DNA from: Mycobacterium sp. AT1 | GTDB taxonomy: Bacteria; Actinomycetota; Actinomycetes; Mycobacteriales; Mycobacteriaceae | Assembly: GCF_002043095.1 (NCBI RefSeq) | Contig: NZ_MVOC01000009.1 | Span: 62,001 to 126,000 of the forward strand | Reading direction: 5' to 3' | Length of the DNA: 64,000 nucleotides | Shown here: piece after piece, positions 43,376 to 52,781 of the stretch | Layout of the letters: each line of letters starts with the position of its first letter | Numbering within the stretch: the first letter of the stretch is position 1 | Program-made: the position numbers and the translations under genes | The notes under the pieces: generated by a model | What the model was told of the DNA's origin: nothing | The model's input: the letters and a program-made list of their open reading frames with translations, nothing else | Database searches by the model: none

Positions 43376-44854
43376 CTACCCCTCGGCGGGCGGCAGCAGG
43401 ACGCGAAACTCCGTGCTGCCGTCGCCGGAGCGGGCCGACACGGTCCCGCCGTGAGCCTCGGTGATGGATGCGACGATCGACAGCCCAAGACCGGTGGACT
43501 CGGGCTGGTCCGCACGGGCCTTGCTGCCCCGGACGAACCGGCCGAACAACTCGGGCACCAGCTTGGGGTCGATTCCCGGCCCGTCGTCGGTGACCGTCAA
43601 CTCCACCTTCGGACCGGAGTCGTCGGTGATCATTCGCAAAGCCGTCGTCACGGTGATTCCCGGCGGATTGTGGTGGCGCGCATTGGCCAGCAGATTGCTG
43701 AGCACCTGATGCAACCGGGCGCGGTCGCCCATCACCCAGATGGGTTCGTCGGGCAAGTCGGCCAGCCAGCGGTGGTCGGGTGAGGACACCGCGGCGTCGT
43801 TGACGGCGTCGACCACCAGGCTTGTCAGATCCATCCGCCGGATCTCGAGCCCCTGGCGCTCGTCGAGTCGCGACAGCAAGAGCATGTCGCCGACGAGTGC
43901 GGTCATGCGCCGCGACTCCGACTCGATGCGCGCCAGCGCGTATTCGGTCGTCGGTGGCAGGGCTGCGCTCTCCTGCCGGGTCAGCTGGGCGTATCCCTGG
44001 ATCGCCGCGAGCGGCGTGCGCAGCTCGTGACTGGCGTCGGTAAGGAACCGGCGCATCCTCCGATCCGAGGTCGCCCTGGCGGCAAACGCCGAATCGACGT
44101 TGGCCAACAAGCGATTCAGCGTCTCCCCCACGATGCCCACCTCGTTGTCGGGGTCACTGTCGGCCTGGCGTACCCGTGCGGTGATGCGGTGATCGTCGTC
44201 GGCAAGCGGCATCTTGGCAGCCCGCGCCGCGGTGGCCGCCACCCGGCGTAGCGGGCGCAGGGCCCACCGCACCACGAGGACGGTTCCGAGTCCCGCCAGC
44301 AGGGCGGCCGCAATGGTGGATGCCACCACGGTGACGGTCCTGGCGGCCACCACCCGGTTGGCGGCCTCCATCGAGACGGCCGAGACGAGCCGTTGCCCGG
44401 AGTCGAGTTCGCTGCTGATCATGCGGTAGCTGCCGAGTCCGTCGAGCTTGATCGTCTGCGGTTCGTCCTCGCGCCAGCTCGCCGCTTCGATCGGTCCGAG
44501 CGCCGCCGCGGGGGCGGGCTCGGTGTCCTCGTCGGAGAAGACCGCCGAGTTGACCACCGAATTCCCTTGCAGCACTGCGATGAGCGTGCCCGGCGCCTGT
44601 CCGGTGAAGTCGGTCAACGGATCGTCGTCGTCGGTCGAGGGGAGGGCCCGATACTTCTCGAAGGAATGCTCGAAGGCGGCCAACGAGTGCGTCACCTCGG
44701 CGTCGCTCATGGTCGTCACGTAGGTGTGAAGGCTGTAGACCGACAGCGCGCCACCGCCGAGGGTCACCACGGTCACCAGGGCGGCGACCCCGTACACGAG
44801 CTGTTTGCTCAAGGTCCGGGGCCGCCACCACGGCGACCGGGACGCCCGCCTCAC
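43376..44854 (-). CDS. trcS: sensor histidine kinase TrcS
   Basis: A 492-aa membrane histidine kinase. Two membrane helices (about 18-40 and 195-215) enclose a periplasmic sensor domain of about 150 residues; then HAMP, the phospho-acceptor DASHELRTPLAA, the N box SNLLANARHH, and G boxes DDGPGID and GLGLSIV. It should autophosphorylate and pass the phosphate to TrcR. It starts at GTG 44854, overlapping the trcR stop by 4 bp (GTGA), so the pair is translationally coupled. The TrcS name rests on its partner being clearly TrcR-like. Confidence 0.88.
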   Translation of the reverse strand: MRRASRSPWWRPRTLSKQLVYGVAALVTVVTLGGGALSVYSLHTYVTTMSDAEVTHSLAAFEHSFEKYRALPSTDDDDPLTDFTGQAPGTLIAVLQGNSVVNSAVFSDEDTEPAPAAALGPIEAASWREDEPQTIKLDGLGSYRMISSELDSGQRLVSAVSMEAANRVVAARTVTVVASTIAAALLAGLGTVLVVRWALRPLRRVAATAARAAKMPLADDDHRITARVRQADSDPDNEVGIVGETLNRLLANVDSAFAARATSDRRMRRFLTDASHELRTPLAAIQGYAQLTRQESAALPPTTEYALARIESESRRMTALVGDMLLLSRLDERQGLEIRRMDLTSLVVDAVNDAAVSSPDHRWLADLPDEPIWVMGDRARLHQVLSNLLANARHHNPPGITVTTALRMITDDSGPKVELTVTDDGPGIDPKLVPELFGRFVRGSKARADQPESTGLGLSIVASITEAHGGTVSARSGDGSTEFRVLLPPAEG

Positions 44855-45639
44855 TGCGGCGGCCGAAGTTGGTATCCCACACCACGAATCGTGTGAATCA
44901 GGGGTTCGCGCCCCGGGTCGAGCTTCTTCCTCAAGTAGGAGACGTAGAGGTCGACGATGCTGGTGCGGCCACCGAACGAGTAGTTCCACACGTGCTCGAG
45001 AATCTGCTCCCTGGTCAGCGCGCGCCGTGGGTTGCGCATCAGGTATCGCAGCAAGTCGAACTCCGTCGTCGTCAACTCGATGCGCTCACCGCCACGCGTC
45101 ACCTCGCGGCTCGCCACGTCGAGGGTGAGGTCGGCGACGCGCAACGTCTCCTCGGCGGGTTGATCGTCGGCAGGCGGTGTGGCGTCTGCGCCACGTTTGA
45201 GCAGGCCACGCAACCGCAGCACCAGTTCCTGCAGGTCGAATGGCTTCGTCAAGTAGTCGTCGGCACCAGCGGTGAGACCCGTGACGCGGTCGGTGACCGA
45301 GTCCCGCGCCGTCAGGAACAGCACCGGCGTGTACGTCCCGGCAGCACGGATTCGCTGCAGGATCCGCAGCCCGTCGACGTCGGGAAGCATGATGTCCAGC
45401 ACCAGGATGTCGGGGTCGGTGGAGGCGAACTTGGTGAGCGCTTCGCGTCCGTCGTGGGCCACGTCGACGTTCCATCCCTCGTACTTCAACGCCATCGTGA
45501 CGAGGTTCGTCAGTGCCCGCTCGTCGTCGATCAACAGCACCTGGATCGGTGACCCATCCGGCCGCCGGATCGGTGGAAGCTGGCCGAGAATCGCCGTCCG
45601 GGGTTGTGCAGGTGCGGGGTGAACCGACGTCGTCGTCAT
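44851..45639 (-). CDS. trcR: response regulator TrcR
   Basis: A 262-aa OmpR/PhoB-type response regulator. It follows M. tuberculosis TrcR, including the long N-terminal leader RTAILGQLPPIRRPDGSPIQ, VLLIDDERALTNLV and LKYEGW. The phospho-acceptor is Asp82 in LVLDIMLPDVDG; the receiver ends with Lys in DDYLTKPF. The C-terminal winged helix has TEFDLLRYLMRNPRRALTRE and WNYSFGGRTSIVDLYVSYLR. ATG 45639 matches the TrcR start. It is co-transcribed with trcS; TrcR is known to control its own promoter through AT-rich DNA, and the 349 bp upstream contains suitable tracts. Confidence 0.92.
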   Translation of the reverse strand: MTTTSVHPAPAQPRTAILGQLPPIRRPDGSPIQVLLIDDERALTNLVTMALKYEGWNVDVAHDGREALTKFASTDPDILVLDIMLPDVDGLRILQRIRAAGTYTPVLFLTARDSVTDRVTGLTAGADDYLTKPFDLQELVLRLRGLLKRGADATPPADDQPAEETLRVADLTLDVASREVTRGGERIELTTTEFDLLRYLMRNPRRALTREQILEHVWNYSFGGRTSIVDLYVSYLRKKLDPGREPLIHTIRGVGYQLRPPQ

Positions 45640-45988
45640 GCCTTCGAGTGTTACCGGCAGGTGGCGAACTGTCACTGTACTCACAGGCTTTTCTCATGTT
45701 GCCCGACGCGGCCGAACCGTCGGGTGTCGTCCACGTGGTCACCGAAAGGCGTTGTCATGACTTGTCTTTTCCCAACCGTCGCGGCCGCGAATCAGAGAAG
45801 TTCTCGCGGAGCGGTGTGACGGTGCCAACAACTGCTGGCGTCAAGATTTGCATCTTCTATGTGTCGCCCCGGCGTGCTTGACCGTGTCGTCGATCGATAA
45901 ATACTCTGGCACTTGTGAATTGAGTAGCGGTTCACCTAATTCATTGTCAGAGAATCGTTTTCATTCTCTTCACCGTCAGGAGCAGGTC
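45640..45988. other. 349-bp divergent region between trcR and the SulP gene
   Basis: The region should hold the trcRS promoter and the sulP promoter. Its right half (45840-45970) is AT-richer than the flanks, a plausible TrcR target. I found no clear consensus element. In-frame TTG 45944 and GTG 45884 are possible but poorly supported alternative starts of the SulP gene. Confidence 0.45.
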
Positions 45989-47521
45989 ATTCTCAAGAGC
46001 TCGGGGAGTTCGGTCTCCCAACGAATCGCACCCATTCTCCGTTACGACCTGCCCGCCTCACTCGTGGTCTTCCTGGTAGCCCTTCCGCTGTCCCTGGGAA
46101 TCGCCATCGCCTCGGGCGCACCCGCACTGGCCGGCCTCATCGCCGCGGTGGTGGGTGGCGTCGTCGCGGGTGCCGTCGGCGGATCGCCGTTGCAGGTCAG
46201 CGGACCGGCGGCGGGTCTCACCGTCGTGGTCGCCGGCCTGATCGGGCAGTTCGGCTGGAAGGTCACCTGCGCGATCACGGTCGCCGCCGGCGTCCTGCAG
46301 GTGCTCTTCGGATTGAGCAAGGTGGCCAGGGCGGCGCTGGCGATTTCACCGGTAGTGGTTCACGCGATGCTCGCAGGCATCGGACTCACGATCGCATTGC
46401 AACAAGTCCACGTATTGCTGGGCGGCGAATCGCAGAGTTCTGCTTGGCGCAACGTAACGGAACTGCCAGAACAGGTGCTCGGCGCACACGGCCCGGGGGT
46501 CGTCCTCGGTGTGCTCGTCATCGCCATTCTGGTCGGGTGGCGATGGGTGCCGGGACGGCTCGGCAAGGTGCCGGGCCCGCTGGTCGCCATCGTGACGGCG
46601 ACGGCGGCGGCGATGGTGTTCGGCGTCGACGTGGACCGCGTCGAATTGAACGGTTCACTGCTGGACGCGATCGCGCTGCCGAGTCTTCCCGAGGGAAACT
46701 GGGGCGCCTTCGCCACCGGTGTCCTCACCGTCGCCCTGATCGCGAGCGTGGAGAGCTTGCTGTCCGCGGTGTCGGTCGACCGGATGCAGAACGGTCCGCG
46801 CACCAACTTCGACCGCGAGCTCATCGGTCAGGGCACGGCCAACATCGCGTCGGGAACCCTTGGCGGCCTTCCCGTCACGGGCGTCATCGTGCGGAGTTCG
46901 ACGAACGTGCAGGCCGGTGCGCGCACTCGCGCCTCGGCCATGATGCACGGCGTCTGGGTCCTGGTGTTCGCCCTTCCGTTCGCCGGGTTCGCCGAACAGA
47001 TCCCCATGGCGGCGCTCGCTGGACTGTTGATCGTGATCGGCATTCAATTGGTCAAGCGCGTCCACATCGAAACTGCCCGCCGCACAGGGGATATCGCGGT
47101 GTACGCCGTCACGATCGTCGGCGTGGTGTTCCTGAACCTTCTCGAGGGCGTCCTGATCGGCCTCGCCCTGTCGATCGCCCTGACGGTGTGGCGGGTGGTG
47201 CGCACCAGGATCGTCGCGGAGTCCGTCGACGGCGACGGCACCTGGCGCATCGTCATCGAGGGTTCCTGCAGCTTCCTGTCGCTACCGCAGCTGACCGGTG
47301 TGCTGGCGTCGGTGCCGCCGGGAACCAAGGCCACCCTCGACCTGTCGGTGGACTTCATCGACCATGCGGCACACGAGGCGATCGGCGACTGGCGCCGTCA
47401 GCACTGCGCCGCAGGCGGCACGGTGGAGATCCGCGAGCTGGGTTCGGTCGAGATGGACAGCGCGCTCGACGGACCGCCGGTCCGCGACATTGCGCGGGCC
47501 GCAGCGCCGTCGACCAGCTGA
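45989..47521 (+). CDS. SulP-family anion transporter with STAS-like tail
   Basis: A SLC26/SulP-type transporter (510 aa from 45989) with about 10-12 helices beginning LRYDLPASLVVFLVALPLSLGIA, the family's first helix, and GGSPLQVSGPAAGLTVVVAG, then a cytoplasmic C-terminal STAS-type domain (about 410-510; DLSVDFIDHAAHEAI). It would move sulfate, bicarbonate or another anion; members of this subgroup are often bicarbonate transporters. The start is unusual: the best ribosome site (AGGAG, 45978-45982) lies 6 nt before an ATT codon at 45989, with no ATG, GTG or TTG nearby. If ATT is not used, TTG 45944 is next. Confidence 0.82.
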   Translation: MLKSSGSSVSQRIAPILRYDLPASLVVFLVALPLSLGIAIASGAPALAGLIAAVVGGVVAGAVGGSPLQVSGPAAGLTVVVAGLIGQFGWKVTCAITVAAGVLQVLFGLSKVARAALAISPVVVHAMLAGIGLTIALQQVHVLLGGESQSSAWRNVTELPEQVLGAHGPGVVLGVLVIAILVGWRWVPGRLGKVPGPLVAIVTATAAAMVFGVDVDRVELNGSLLDAIALPSLPEGNWGAFATGVLTVALIASVESLLSAVSVDRMQNGPRTNFDRELIGQGTANIASGTLGGLPVTGVIVRSSTNVQAGARTRASAMMHGVWVLVFALPFAGFAEQIPMAALAGLLIVIGIQLVKRVHIETARRTGDIAVYAVTIVGVVFLNLLEGVLIGLALSIALTVWRVVRTRIVAESVDGDGTWRIVIEGSCSFLSLPQLTGVLASVPPGTKATLDLSVDFIDHAAHEAIGDWRRQHCAAGGTVEIRELGSVEMDSALDGPPVRDIARAAAPSTS

Positions 47522-47555
47522 CCGTTCCTCACAACGGATGGTCAGGCGCCCTGGC

Positions 47556-47561
47556 TAGAGT
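47556..47561 (+). promoter_or_regulatory. leaderless -10 box of the VC0807-family gene
   Basis: TAGAGT (TANNNT) lies 7 nt before GTG 47569; no Shine-Dalgarno is present. This decides among three in-frame GTG codons (47560, 47566, 47569). Confidence 0.45.
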
Positions 47562-47568
47562 GACCGTG

Positions 47569-48198
47569 GTGACAGAGCCGGCTTCCGCCCAGCGCCGTTC
47601 GATGCGTCCGCTGTTCCAGACGATCCTGCTCGACGTGGCACCTCCCCTGGTTGCCTACTACGGGCTGCGGGCGGTGGGCGTCTCCGAGTACGTCGCCTTG
47701 CTGTCGGCCACCGTGCTGTCGGGGGTGCGGGTCGTCTACGGCGTGGTGAAGAGTCGACGACTCGACCCCTTCGCCGTCTACCTCCTGCTGACGTTCGGGC
47801 TCAGTCTGGCCGTCGGCCTGGCCACCACCGATCCCAAGCTGATCCTGATCGGCAACACGCTCGTCAACGGCATCGGCGGCCTGCTCTTCCTCGGCAGCTG
47901 CGTCGTCGGCACCCCACTGACCCAGGTGGTCGGTGAACGGTTCCGGCCCGCCGGCGAGGCCGACCCGACCCCGGACGAGGCCCGGCGGATCCGTCGCATT
48001 CACGTTCGGCTCTCGGCGATGTGGGGCGTCGGCCTGCTGGTCGAGGTGGCGATTCGCCTCGTGGTCATAGCCCACCTGTCGGTCGACGCCGCCAACGGCG
48101 TGAACTCGGCGGTCACGCTGCCGGTCATCGGTGTGCTCGTGTTGGCGACGGTCGTGGTCAGCCGCCGGGCGGCCGCCGCCGCCGAGGCACCCGCCTAG
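47569..48198 (+). CDS. VC0807-family membrane protein
   Basis: A 209-aa membrane protein with five or six helices (for example about 14-35, 36-55, 63-85, 88-110, 145-165 and 175-195). The layout resembles VC0807 and intracellular-septation-type proteins: a short N-terminus, helix pairs and a charged loop (GERFRPAGEADPTPDEARRIRRI) before the final helices. No transport or enzyme motif is recognisable. GTG 47569 is favoured by the leaderless promoter. It lies 47 bp after the SulP gene and 64 bp before lon, all in the same direction. Confidence 0.78.
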   Translation: MTEPASAQRRSMRPLFQTILLDVAPPLVAYYGLRAVGVSEYVALLSATVLSGVRVVYGVVKSRRLDPFAVYLLLTFGLSLAVGLATTDPKLILIGNTLVNGIGGLLFLGSCVVGTPLTQVVGERFRPAGEADPTPDEARRIRRIHVRLSAMWGVGLLVEVAIRLVVIAHLSVDAANGVNSAVTLPVIGVLVLATVVVSRRAAAAAEAPA

Positions 48199-48227
48199 CC
48201 CAAGGGAACAAACCGACCCCACCCAAG

Positions 48228-48248
48228 GTTGAGCGCATCAGGCTGAAC
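48228..48248. promoter_or_regulatory. HAIR-like inverted repeat upstream of lon
   Basis: GTTGAGC-N7-GCTGAAC has the 7-7-7 layout of the HspR element CTTGAGT-N7-ACTCAAG and agrees at 5 of 7 left-half and 4 of 7 right-half positions. It ends 14 bp before the lon ATG. HspR controls lon in Streptomyces; in this window the match is suggestive only. Confidence 0.4.
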
Positions 48249-48262
48249 TTTGAAGGAGTCTG

Positions 48263-50584
48263 ATGTCTGAAAACATCGCAGTGCCCGTGCTCTTCGTCAG
48301 CGAGCCGATCGTGCTGCCAGGAATGGTCGTCCCCATCGAACTGGATGACGCGGCACGTGCCGCGGTCGACGCCGCACAGGCGAGCGAAAGCGGCAAGCTG
48401 CTGATCGCACCCCGGCTCGAGGACCGCTACCCCACCTACGGCGTGATCGCCTCGATCGTGCAGGTGGGTCGCGTGCCCGGTGGCGGTGCCGCCGCCGTCG
48501 TCCGCGGTGAAAAGCGCGCCCACATCGGCTCCGGCACCACCGGACCCGGCGCGGCGCTGTGGGTCGAGGTCACCGAGGCCGCCGACGCCGAACCGAGCGA
48601 CGACACCAAGGCGCTTGGCGCCGAGTACAAGAAGCTGCTGCTGGCCATGTTGCAGCGCCGCGAGGCGTGGCAGATCGTCGACGTGGTCAACAAGATCAGC
48701 GACCCGTCGGCGTTGGCGGACACCGCCGGCTACGCGTCGTACCTGACCGACGTGCAGAAGCGGCAGCTGTTGGAGACCGAGGACGTGGCCGAGCGGCTTC
48801 GCAGCCTCATTGACTGGACCGGCGAACACCTCGCCGAAGTCGAGGTCAACGACAAGATCGCCGACGACGTCCGCAGCGGCATGGAGAAGACGCAGAAGGA
48901 GTTCCTGCTGCGTCAGCAGCTGGCGGCGATCCGCAAGGAGCTCGGCGAAGGCGAGCCGGAGGGGTCCGATGACTATCGGGCCAAGGTCGAGGCCGCCGAT
49001 CTGCCCGAGAAGGTGCGCGAGGCGGCGCTGCGCGAGGTCGGCAAGCTGGAACGCTCCAGTGAGCAGAGCCCCGAGGGCGGCTGGATCCGGACCTGGTTGG
49101 ACACCGTGCTCGACCTGCCGTGGAACGTGACGACCGAGGACTCGACCGACTTGAAGTCGGCGCGGGAGATCTTGGACGCCGACCACCACGGGCTGGACGA
49201 CGTCAAGGACCGCATCGTCGAGTACCTGGCCGTGCGAGCCCGTCGGACGCAGCGTGGGCTGCAGGTCGTCGGGGGCCGTGGCTCCGGTGCCGTGATGGTG
49301 CTGGCGGGTCCTCCCGGTGTCGGCAAGACGTCACTGGGTGAATCGGTGGCACGGGCGTTGGGCCGCAAGTTCGTTCGCGTCGCCCTTGGTGGCGTGCGCG
49401 ACGAGGCCGAGATCCGTGGCCACCGGCGTACCTACGTCGGCGCGCTGCCGGGCCGGCTGGTCCGGGCCATCGGCGAGGCGGGTTCGATGAACCCCGTCGT
49501 GCTGCTCGACGAGATCGACAAGGTGGGTTCGGACTACCGAGGCGATCCCTCGGCCGCCCTGCTGGAGGTCTTGGATCCAGCGCAGAACCACACGTTCCGC
49601 GACCACTACCTGGATCTCGACCTGGACCTGTCCGACGTCGTGTTCCTGGCGACGGCCAACGTGATCGAGAACATCCCGTCGGCCCTGTTGGACCGGATGG
49701 AGCTGGTGCAGATCGACGGCTACACCGAGGACGACAAGGTCGCCATTGCCCGCGACTTCCTGCTGCCACGGCAGCGGGACCGTGCGGCGCTGACGTCCGA
49801 GGAGGTGTCGGTGACCGACGAGGCGCTGCGCAAGATCGCCGCGGACTACACCCGCGAACCCGGGATGCGTCAGTTCGAGCGGCTGCTCGCCAAGGCGCTG
49901 CGCAAGGCCACCACCAAGCTGGCCGGCGATGTCGAGTCGCTAGTGATCGACGAGCCGGATCTGGTTGGCTACCTTGGCCGTCCGCGCTTCACCCCGGAAT
50001 CCGAGGAGCGCACCGCGGTGCCCGGCGTGGCGACCGGCCTGGCCGTCACCGGTCTCGGTGGCGACGTGCTGTTCATCGAGGCGAACTCGAACTCCGGCGA
50101 CGCCGGTCTGCAGTTGACCGGTCAGCTGGGTGACGTGATGAAGGAATCGGCGCAGATCGCGCTGTCCTACGTCAAGGCGCATGCCGAGCAGTTGGGCGTC
50201 GACCGGGCGGAGCTGGATCGCCAGATCCACGTCCACTTCCCGGCGGGCGCGGTGCCGAAGGACGGTCCGTCGGCGGGCGTCACGATGGTCACGGCGCTGG
50301 TGTCGATGGCCACCGGCCGCAAGGTTCGCGGTGACGTCGGCATGACGGGTGAGGTCACGCTGAACGGTCGGGTGCTCCCGATCGGCGGGGTGAAGCAGAA
50401 GTTGCTCGCCGCGCAGCGCAACGGCCTGAAGACGGTGTTCATCCCGGCTCGCAACGAGCCAGATCTGGACGACGTCCCAGCCGAAGTGCTTGCGGCGCTG
50501 GACGTCAGGCCGATGACCGACGTCGCCGACATCGTCGCGCAGGCGTTGGAACCGGTGACGGCGGCGGCTACCCAGGCCGCCTAA
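48263..50584 (+). CDS. lon: ATP-dependent Lon protease
   Basis: A complete 773-aa LonA protease that degrades misfolded and some regulatory proteins. Domains: N-terminal substrate-binding region (1-310, ending in helical [16 protein letters not shown]), AAA+ with Walker A GPPGVGKT (about 350-357), Walker [11 protein letters not shown], sensor ATANV, and a protease domain with catalytic Ser670 (KDGPSAG) and Lys713 (GGVKQK). The length is close to M. smegmatis Lon. AAGGAG precedes ATG 48263. A HAIR-like repeat overlaps the promoter region and a long hairpin follows. M. tuberculosis lacks Lon, so this gene helps to place the organism among environmental mycobacteria. Confidence 0.97.
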   Translation: MSENIAVPVLFVSEPIVLPGMVVPIELDDAARAAVDAAQASESGKLLIAPRLEDRYPTYGVIASIVQVGRVPGGGAAAVVRGEKRAHIGSGTTGPGAALWVEVTEAADAEPSDDTKALGAEYKKLLLAMLQRREAWQIVDVVNKISDPSALADTAGYASYLTDVQKRQLLETEDVAERLRSLIDWTGEHLAEVEVNDKIADDVRSGMEKTQKEFLLRQQLAAIRKELGEGEPEGSDDYRAKVEAADLPEKVREAALREVGKLERSSEQSPEGGWIRTWLDTVLDLPWNVTTEDSTDLKSAREILDADHHGLDDVKDRIVEYLAVRARRTQRGLQVVGGRGSGAVMVLAGPPGVGKTSLGESVARALGRKFVRVALGGVRDEAEIRGHRRTYVGALPGRLVRAIGEAGSMNPVVLLDEIDKVGSDYRGDPSAALLEVLDPAQNHTFRDHYLDLDLDLSDVVFLATANVIENIPSALLDRMELVQIDGYTEDDKVAIARDFLLPRQRDRAALTSEEVSVTDEALRKIAADYTREPGMRQFERLLAKALRKATTKLAGDVESLVIDEPDLVGYLGRPRFTPESEERTAVPGVATGLAVTGLGGDVLFIEANSNSGDAGLQLTGQLGDVMKESAQIALSYVKAHAEQLGVDRAELDRQIHVHFPAGAVPKDGPSAGVTMVTALVSMATGRKVRGDVGMTGEVTLNGRVLPIGGVKQKLLAAQRNGLKTVFIPARNEPDLDDVPAEVLAALDVRPMTDVADIVAQALEPVTAAATQAA

Positions 50585-50595
50585 GTCCCGCGAGA

Positions 50596-50642
50596 TCTGC
50601 GCCAGGGCTGCGATCACTCACGATTCGCAGCCCTGGTGCAGA
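50596..50642. terminator. 18-bp hairpin after lon; palindrome family B, full copy
   Basis: Arms 50596-50613 and 50625-50642 pair over 18 bases with one G-T pair, enclosing an 11-nt loop. It starts 12 bp after the lon stop and is probably its terminator. Its sequence recurs, degraded, at 4973-4996. Confidence 0.85.
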
Positions 50643-50662
50643 ATTCGACGTAAAGGAGCACC

Positions 50663-51697
50663 ATGCCCAGACGCGGAGAACCGTTGCGCAAGCTCGGGTT
50701 CCTGACCATCGGTCGATTCGACGACGCAAACCCCGGCCCGGGAATCGAAGAGACTCTCCAGGTCATCGAACGCGCCGAGGCCCTGGGCTTCGACAGCGTC
50801 TGGCTGCGTGACCGCCACCTCCAACCCGGCATCTCGAGCCCGGTGGCGATCATGGCCGCCGCCAGTCAGCGCACGTCGCGCATCGAGCTCGGCACCGCCG
50901 TCATCCCCCTGGGCTTGGAGAACCCCTTCCGCCTGGCCGAGGATCTGGCCACCGTCGACGTCATGTCCGGCGGACGCGTCAACCCGGGTGTCTCCGTGGG
51001 CACGCCGATGATGTACGACCATTACAAGGCGGCGCTCTACCCCGACACCCACGACCTCGAGGACTTCTCCAAGGAGCGGGTGCTGCGGCTGTTGCGCGCG
51101 CTGCGCGGTGAGCCGGTCAGCGACTTCGAGGGCGTCGTCGGCATCGAACGCTTCACCCGTCGCGTCCAGCCGCACTCCCCCGGCCTCGCCGACCGGGTCT
51201 GGTACGGCGGCGGACTCGAATCCGCGAAATGGGCTGGCGCACAGGGTGTCAACTACCTGACGAGCTCGGTGGTCAGCGCCGGAGACACTCCGGAAGGCAC
51301 GGGGTCCCCCGACTTCGCCACCATCCAAGGCCAGCAGATCGACGCCTATCGGGAAAGCCACCCGAGGCCCGAAAGGGCACGCGTGTCACAGGGTTTGGTG
51401 GTCATTCCCACCGACTCCGCGACCGACGACCAGATCCGACGCTACCGCGAGTACGCGGCCAGCCGGTTCGAGCGCACCAAGGCTCCGCAGGGACCCAAGG
51501 GCATGCTGTTCTCCCCCGACTACGTCGGCACGTCCGACGAACTGGCCGACCAGCTGTTCGAACACGCCGGGTTCCAGCGCGCCAACGAAATTGCCTTCGC
51601 GCTGCCGTTCTCCTTCGAGGAGGCCGACTACCGCCAGATCATCGACGACCTGGCGGAGAACCTCGGGCCACGGCTGGGCTGGACGCCCGCGACGTGA
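50663..51697 (+). CDS. LLM-class F420/flavin-dependent oxidoreductase
   Basis: A 344-aa luciferase-like TIM-barrel oxidoreductase. KLGFLTIGRFD forms the first strand, LGFDSVWLRDRHLQPG (about 41-56) the second, RIELGTAVIPLGLENPFRLAE the substrate-side segment and RVWYGGGLES the cofactor strand. It may use F420 or FMN; the substrate is unknown. AAGGAG lies 6 nt before ATG 50663. It is unrelated in detail to the LLM gene at 4057. Confidence 0.86.
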   Translation: MPRRGEPLRKLGFLTIGRFDDANPGPGIEETLQVIERAEALGFDSVWLRDRHLQPGISSPVAIMAAASQRTSRIELGTAVIPLGLENPFRLAEDLATVDVMSGGRVNPGVSVGTPMMYDHYKAALYPDTHDLEDFSKERVLRLLRALRGEPVSDFEGVVGIERFTRRVQPHSPGLADRVWYGGGLESAKWAGAQGVNYLTSSVVSAGDTPEGTGSPDFATIQGQQIDAYRESHPRPERARVSQGLVVIPTDSATDDQIRRYREYAASRFERTKAPQGPKGMLFSPDYVGTSDELADQLFEHAGFQRANEIAFALPFSFEEADYRQIIDDLAENLGPRLGWTPAT

Positions 51698-51709
51698 GAA
51701 CCTCGACAC

Positions 51710-52042
51710 GTGCCCTACGACGAGGATTTGGCCCACCGCGTCCGTGAGCTGCTCAGTGAGACTGCCGGCGTCGACGAGAAGCGGATGTTCGGCGGCCTGG
51801 CGTTCATGGTCGGCGGCAACATGGCCGTGTGCGTCAGCGGCCAGGGCGGCCTGATGGTTCGCGTCCCCGCCGACGAGACCGACGCGCTGCTCGCACGCGC
51901 GCACGTCGAGCCGATGGTGATGGCAGGGCGCCAGACGCGCGGCTGGATCCGCGTGGGCACCGCCGGTGTGGCGACCAAACGGCAACTGCGCACGTGGGTC
52001 GACAAGGGCGCCCGCTACGCCGAAGGACTTCCCGCGAAGTAG
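51710..52042 (+). CDS. TfoX N-terminal domain protein
   Basis: A 110-aa protein consisting of a TfoX-N domain: RVRELLSETAGVDEKRMFGG, then LAFMVGGNMAVCVSGQGGLMVR and the GWIRVG strand. The Gly-rich MFGGLAFMVGGNM segment is diagnostic. In proteobacteria TfoX drives competence; the free N-domain in actinobacteria has no known role. GTG 51710 follows the oxidoreductase stop by 12 bp, so they may share a transcript. Confidence 0.85.
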   Translation: MPYDEDLAHRVRELLSETAGVDEKRMFGGLAFMVGGNMAVCVSGQGGLMVRVPADETDALLARAHVEPMVMAGRQTRGWIRVGTAGVATKRQLRTWVDKGARYAEGLPAK

Positions 52043-52078
52043 CGGTTTGCCGCCATCGTCGTCGGGTATGCCCGCGCC

Positions 52079-52723
52079 ATGGCGCAGAACGACTCTCGCC
52101 GCGGCGACATCGCCAAGCGGCTGCTGAGGGAGGCGGGCACCACCTACGCCCGCGAGGCAGGCATCACGCTCAAGGACACCCCGATGCCGCTGTTCGAACT
52201 GCTCGTCCTTTGCATGCTTGCCAGCAAGCCCGTCGACGCGGGCATTGCCGTCGCCGCCGCACGCGAGGTGTTCCACGTCGGCCTGCGCACACCCGAGGCC
52301 GTCCGCGACGCCGACCGCACGACCATGATCGACGCCTTCGGACGCGCGGCATACGCCCGCTACGACGAGAGTTCGGCGACTCGGCTCACGGAGATGGCCC
52401 GGACCGTCGGTGACGAGTACGGCGACGACCTGCGCAAGCTCGCCGACGCCGCCGACGGTGATGCAGCCGCCGCGGCCACGCTGCTGCAGCGATTCAAGGG
52501 CATCGGGGCGACCGGGTCCGACATCTTCCTTCGCGAGGTACAGGACACCTGGACGTGGGTGCGGCCGTTCTACGACGAGCGGGCGCGCGGTGCCGCCGAA
52601 CAGCTTGGGCTGCCCACCGACCCGCTGGAGCTGAGCGCACTCGCCGCAGGCCGCGACGCCGAGTTCGCCGCGGCGCTGGTGCGGGCGTCGCTGTCCGACG
52701 ACCTGCGCGCCGCCGTCGTCTGA
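52079..52723 (+). CDS. HhH-GPD-like helical protein (putative DNA glycosylase relative)
   Basis: A 214-aa all-helical protein resembling endonuclease III-type DNA glycosylases: FELLVLCMLASKPVDAGIAV in the first half and a helix-hairpin-helix-like FKGIGATGSDIFLREVQ near 140-156. The catalytic Lys and Asp of Nth are not at the expected places (Thr/Gly-rich hairpin, no following D), so classical lyase activity is not supported. It may bind DNA without cutting, or act on another base lesion. It stands between the TfoX-N gene and the nuclease-ATPase cassette, which starts 58 bp later, and could belong with it. Confidence 0.72.
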   Translation: MAQNDSRRGDIAKRLLREAGTTYAREAGITLKDTPMPLFELLVLCMLASKPVDAGIAVAAAREVFHVGLRTPEAVRDADRTTMIDAFGRAAYARYDESSATRLTEMARTVGDEYGDDLRKLADAADGDAAAAATLLQRFKGIGATGSDIFLREVQDTWTWVRPFYDERARGAAEQLGLPTDPLELSALAAGRDAEFAAALVRASLSDDLRAAVV

Positions 52724-52781
52724 CGACTACGCGGCACCTAGGACAGAATGGGTGCGATACGACGACGGTGCAGGAGGTCGG

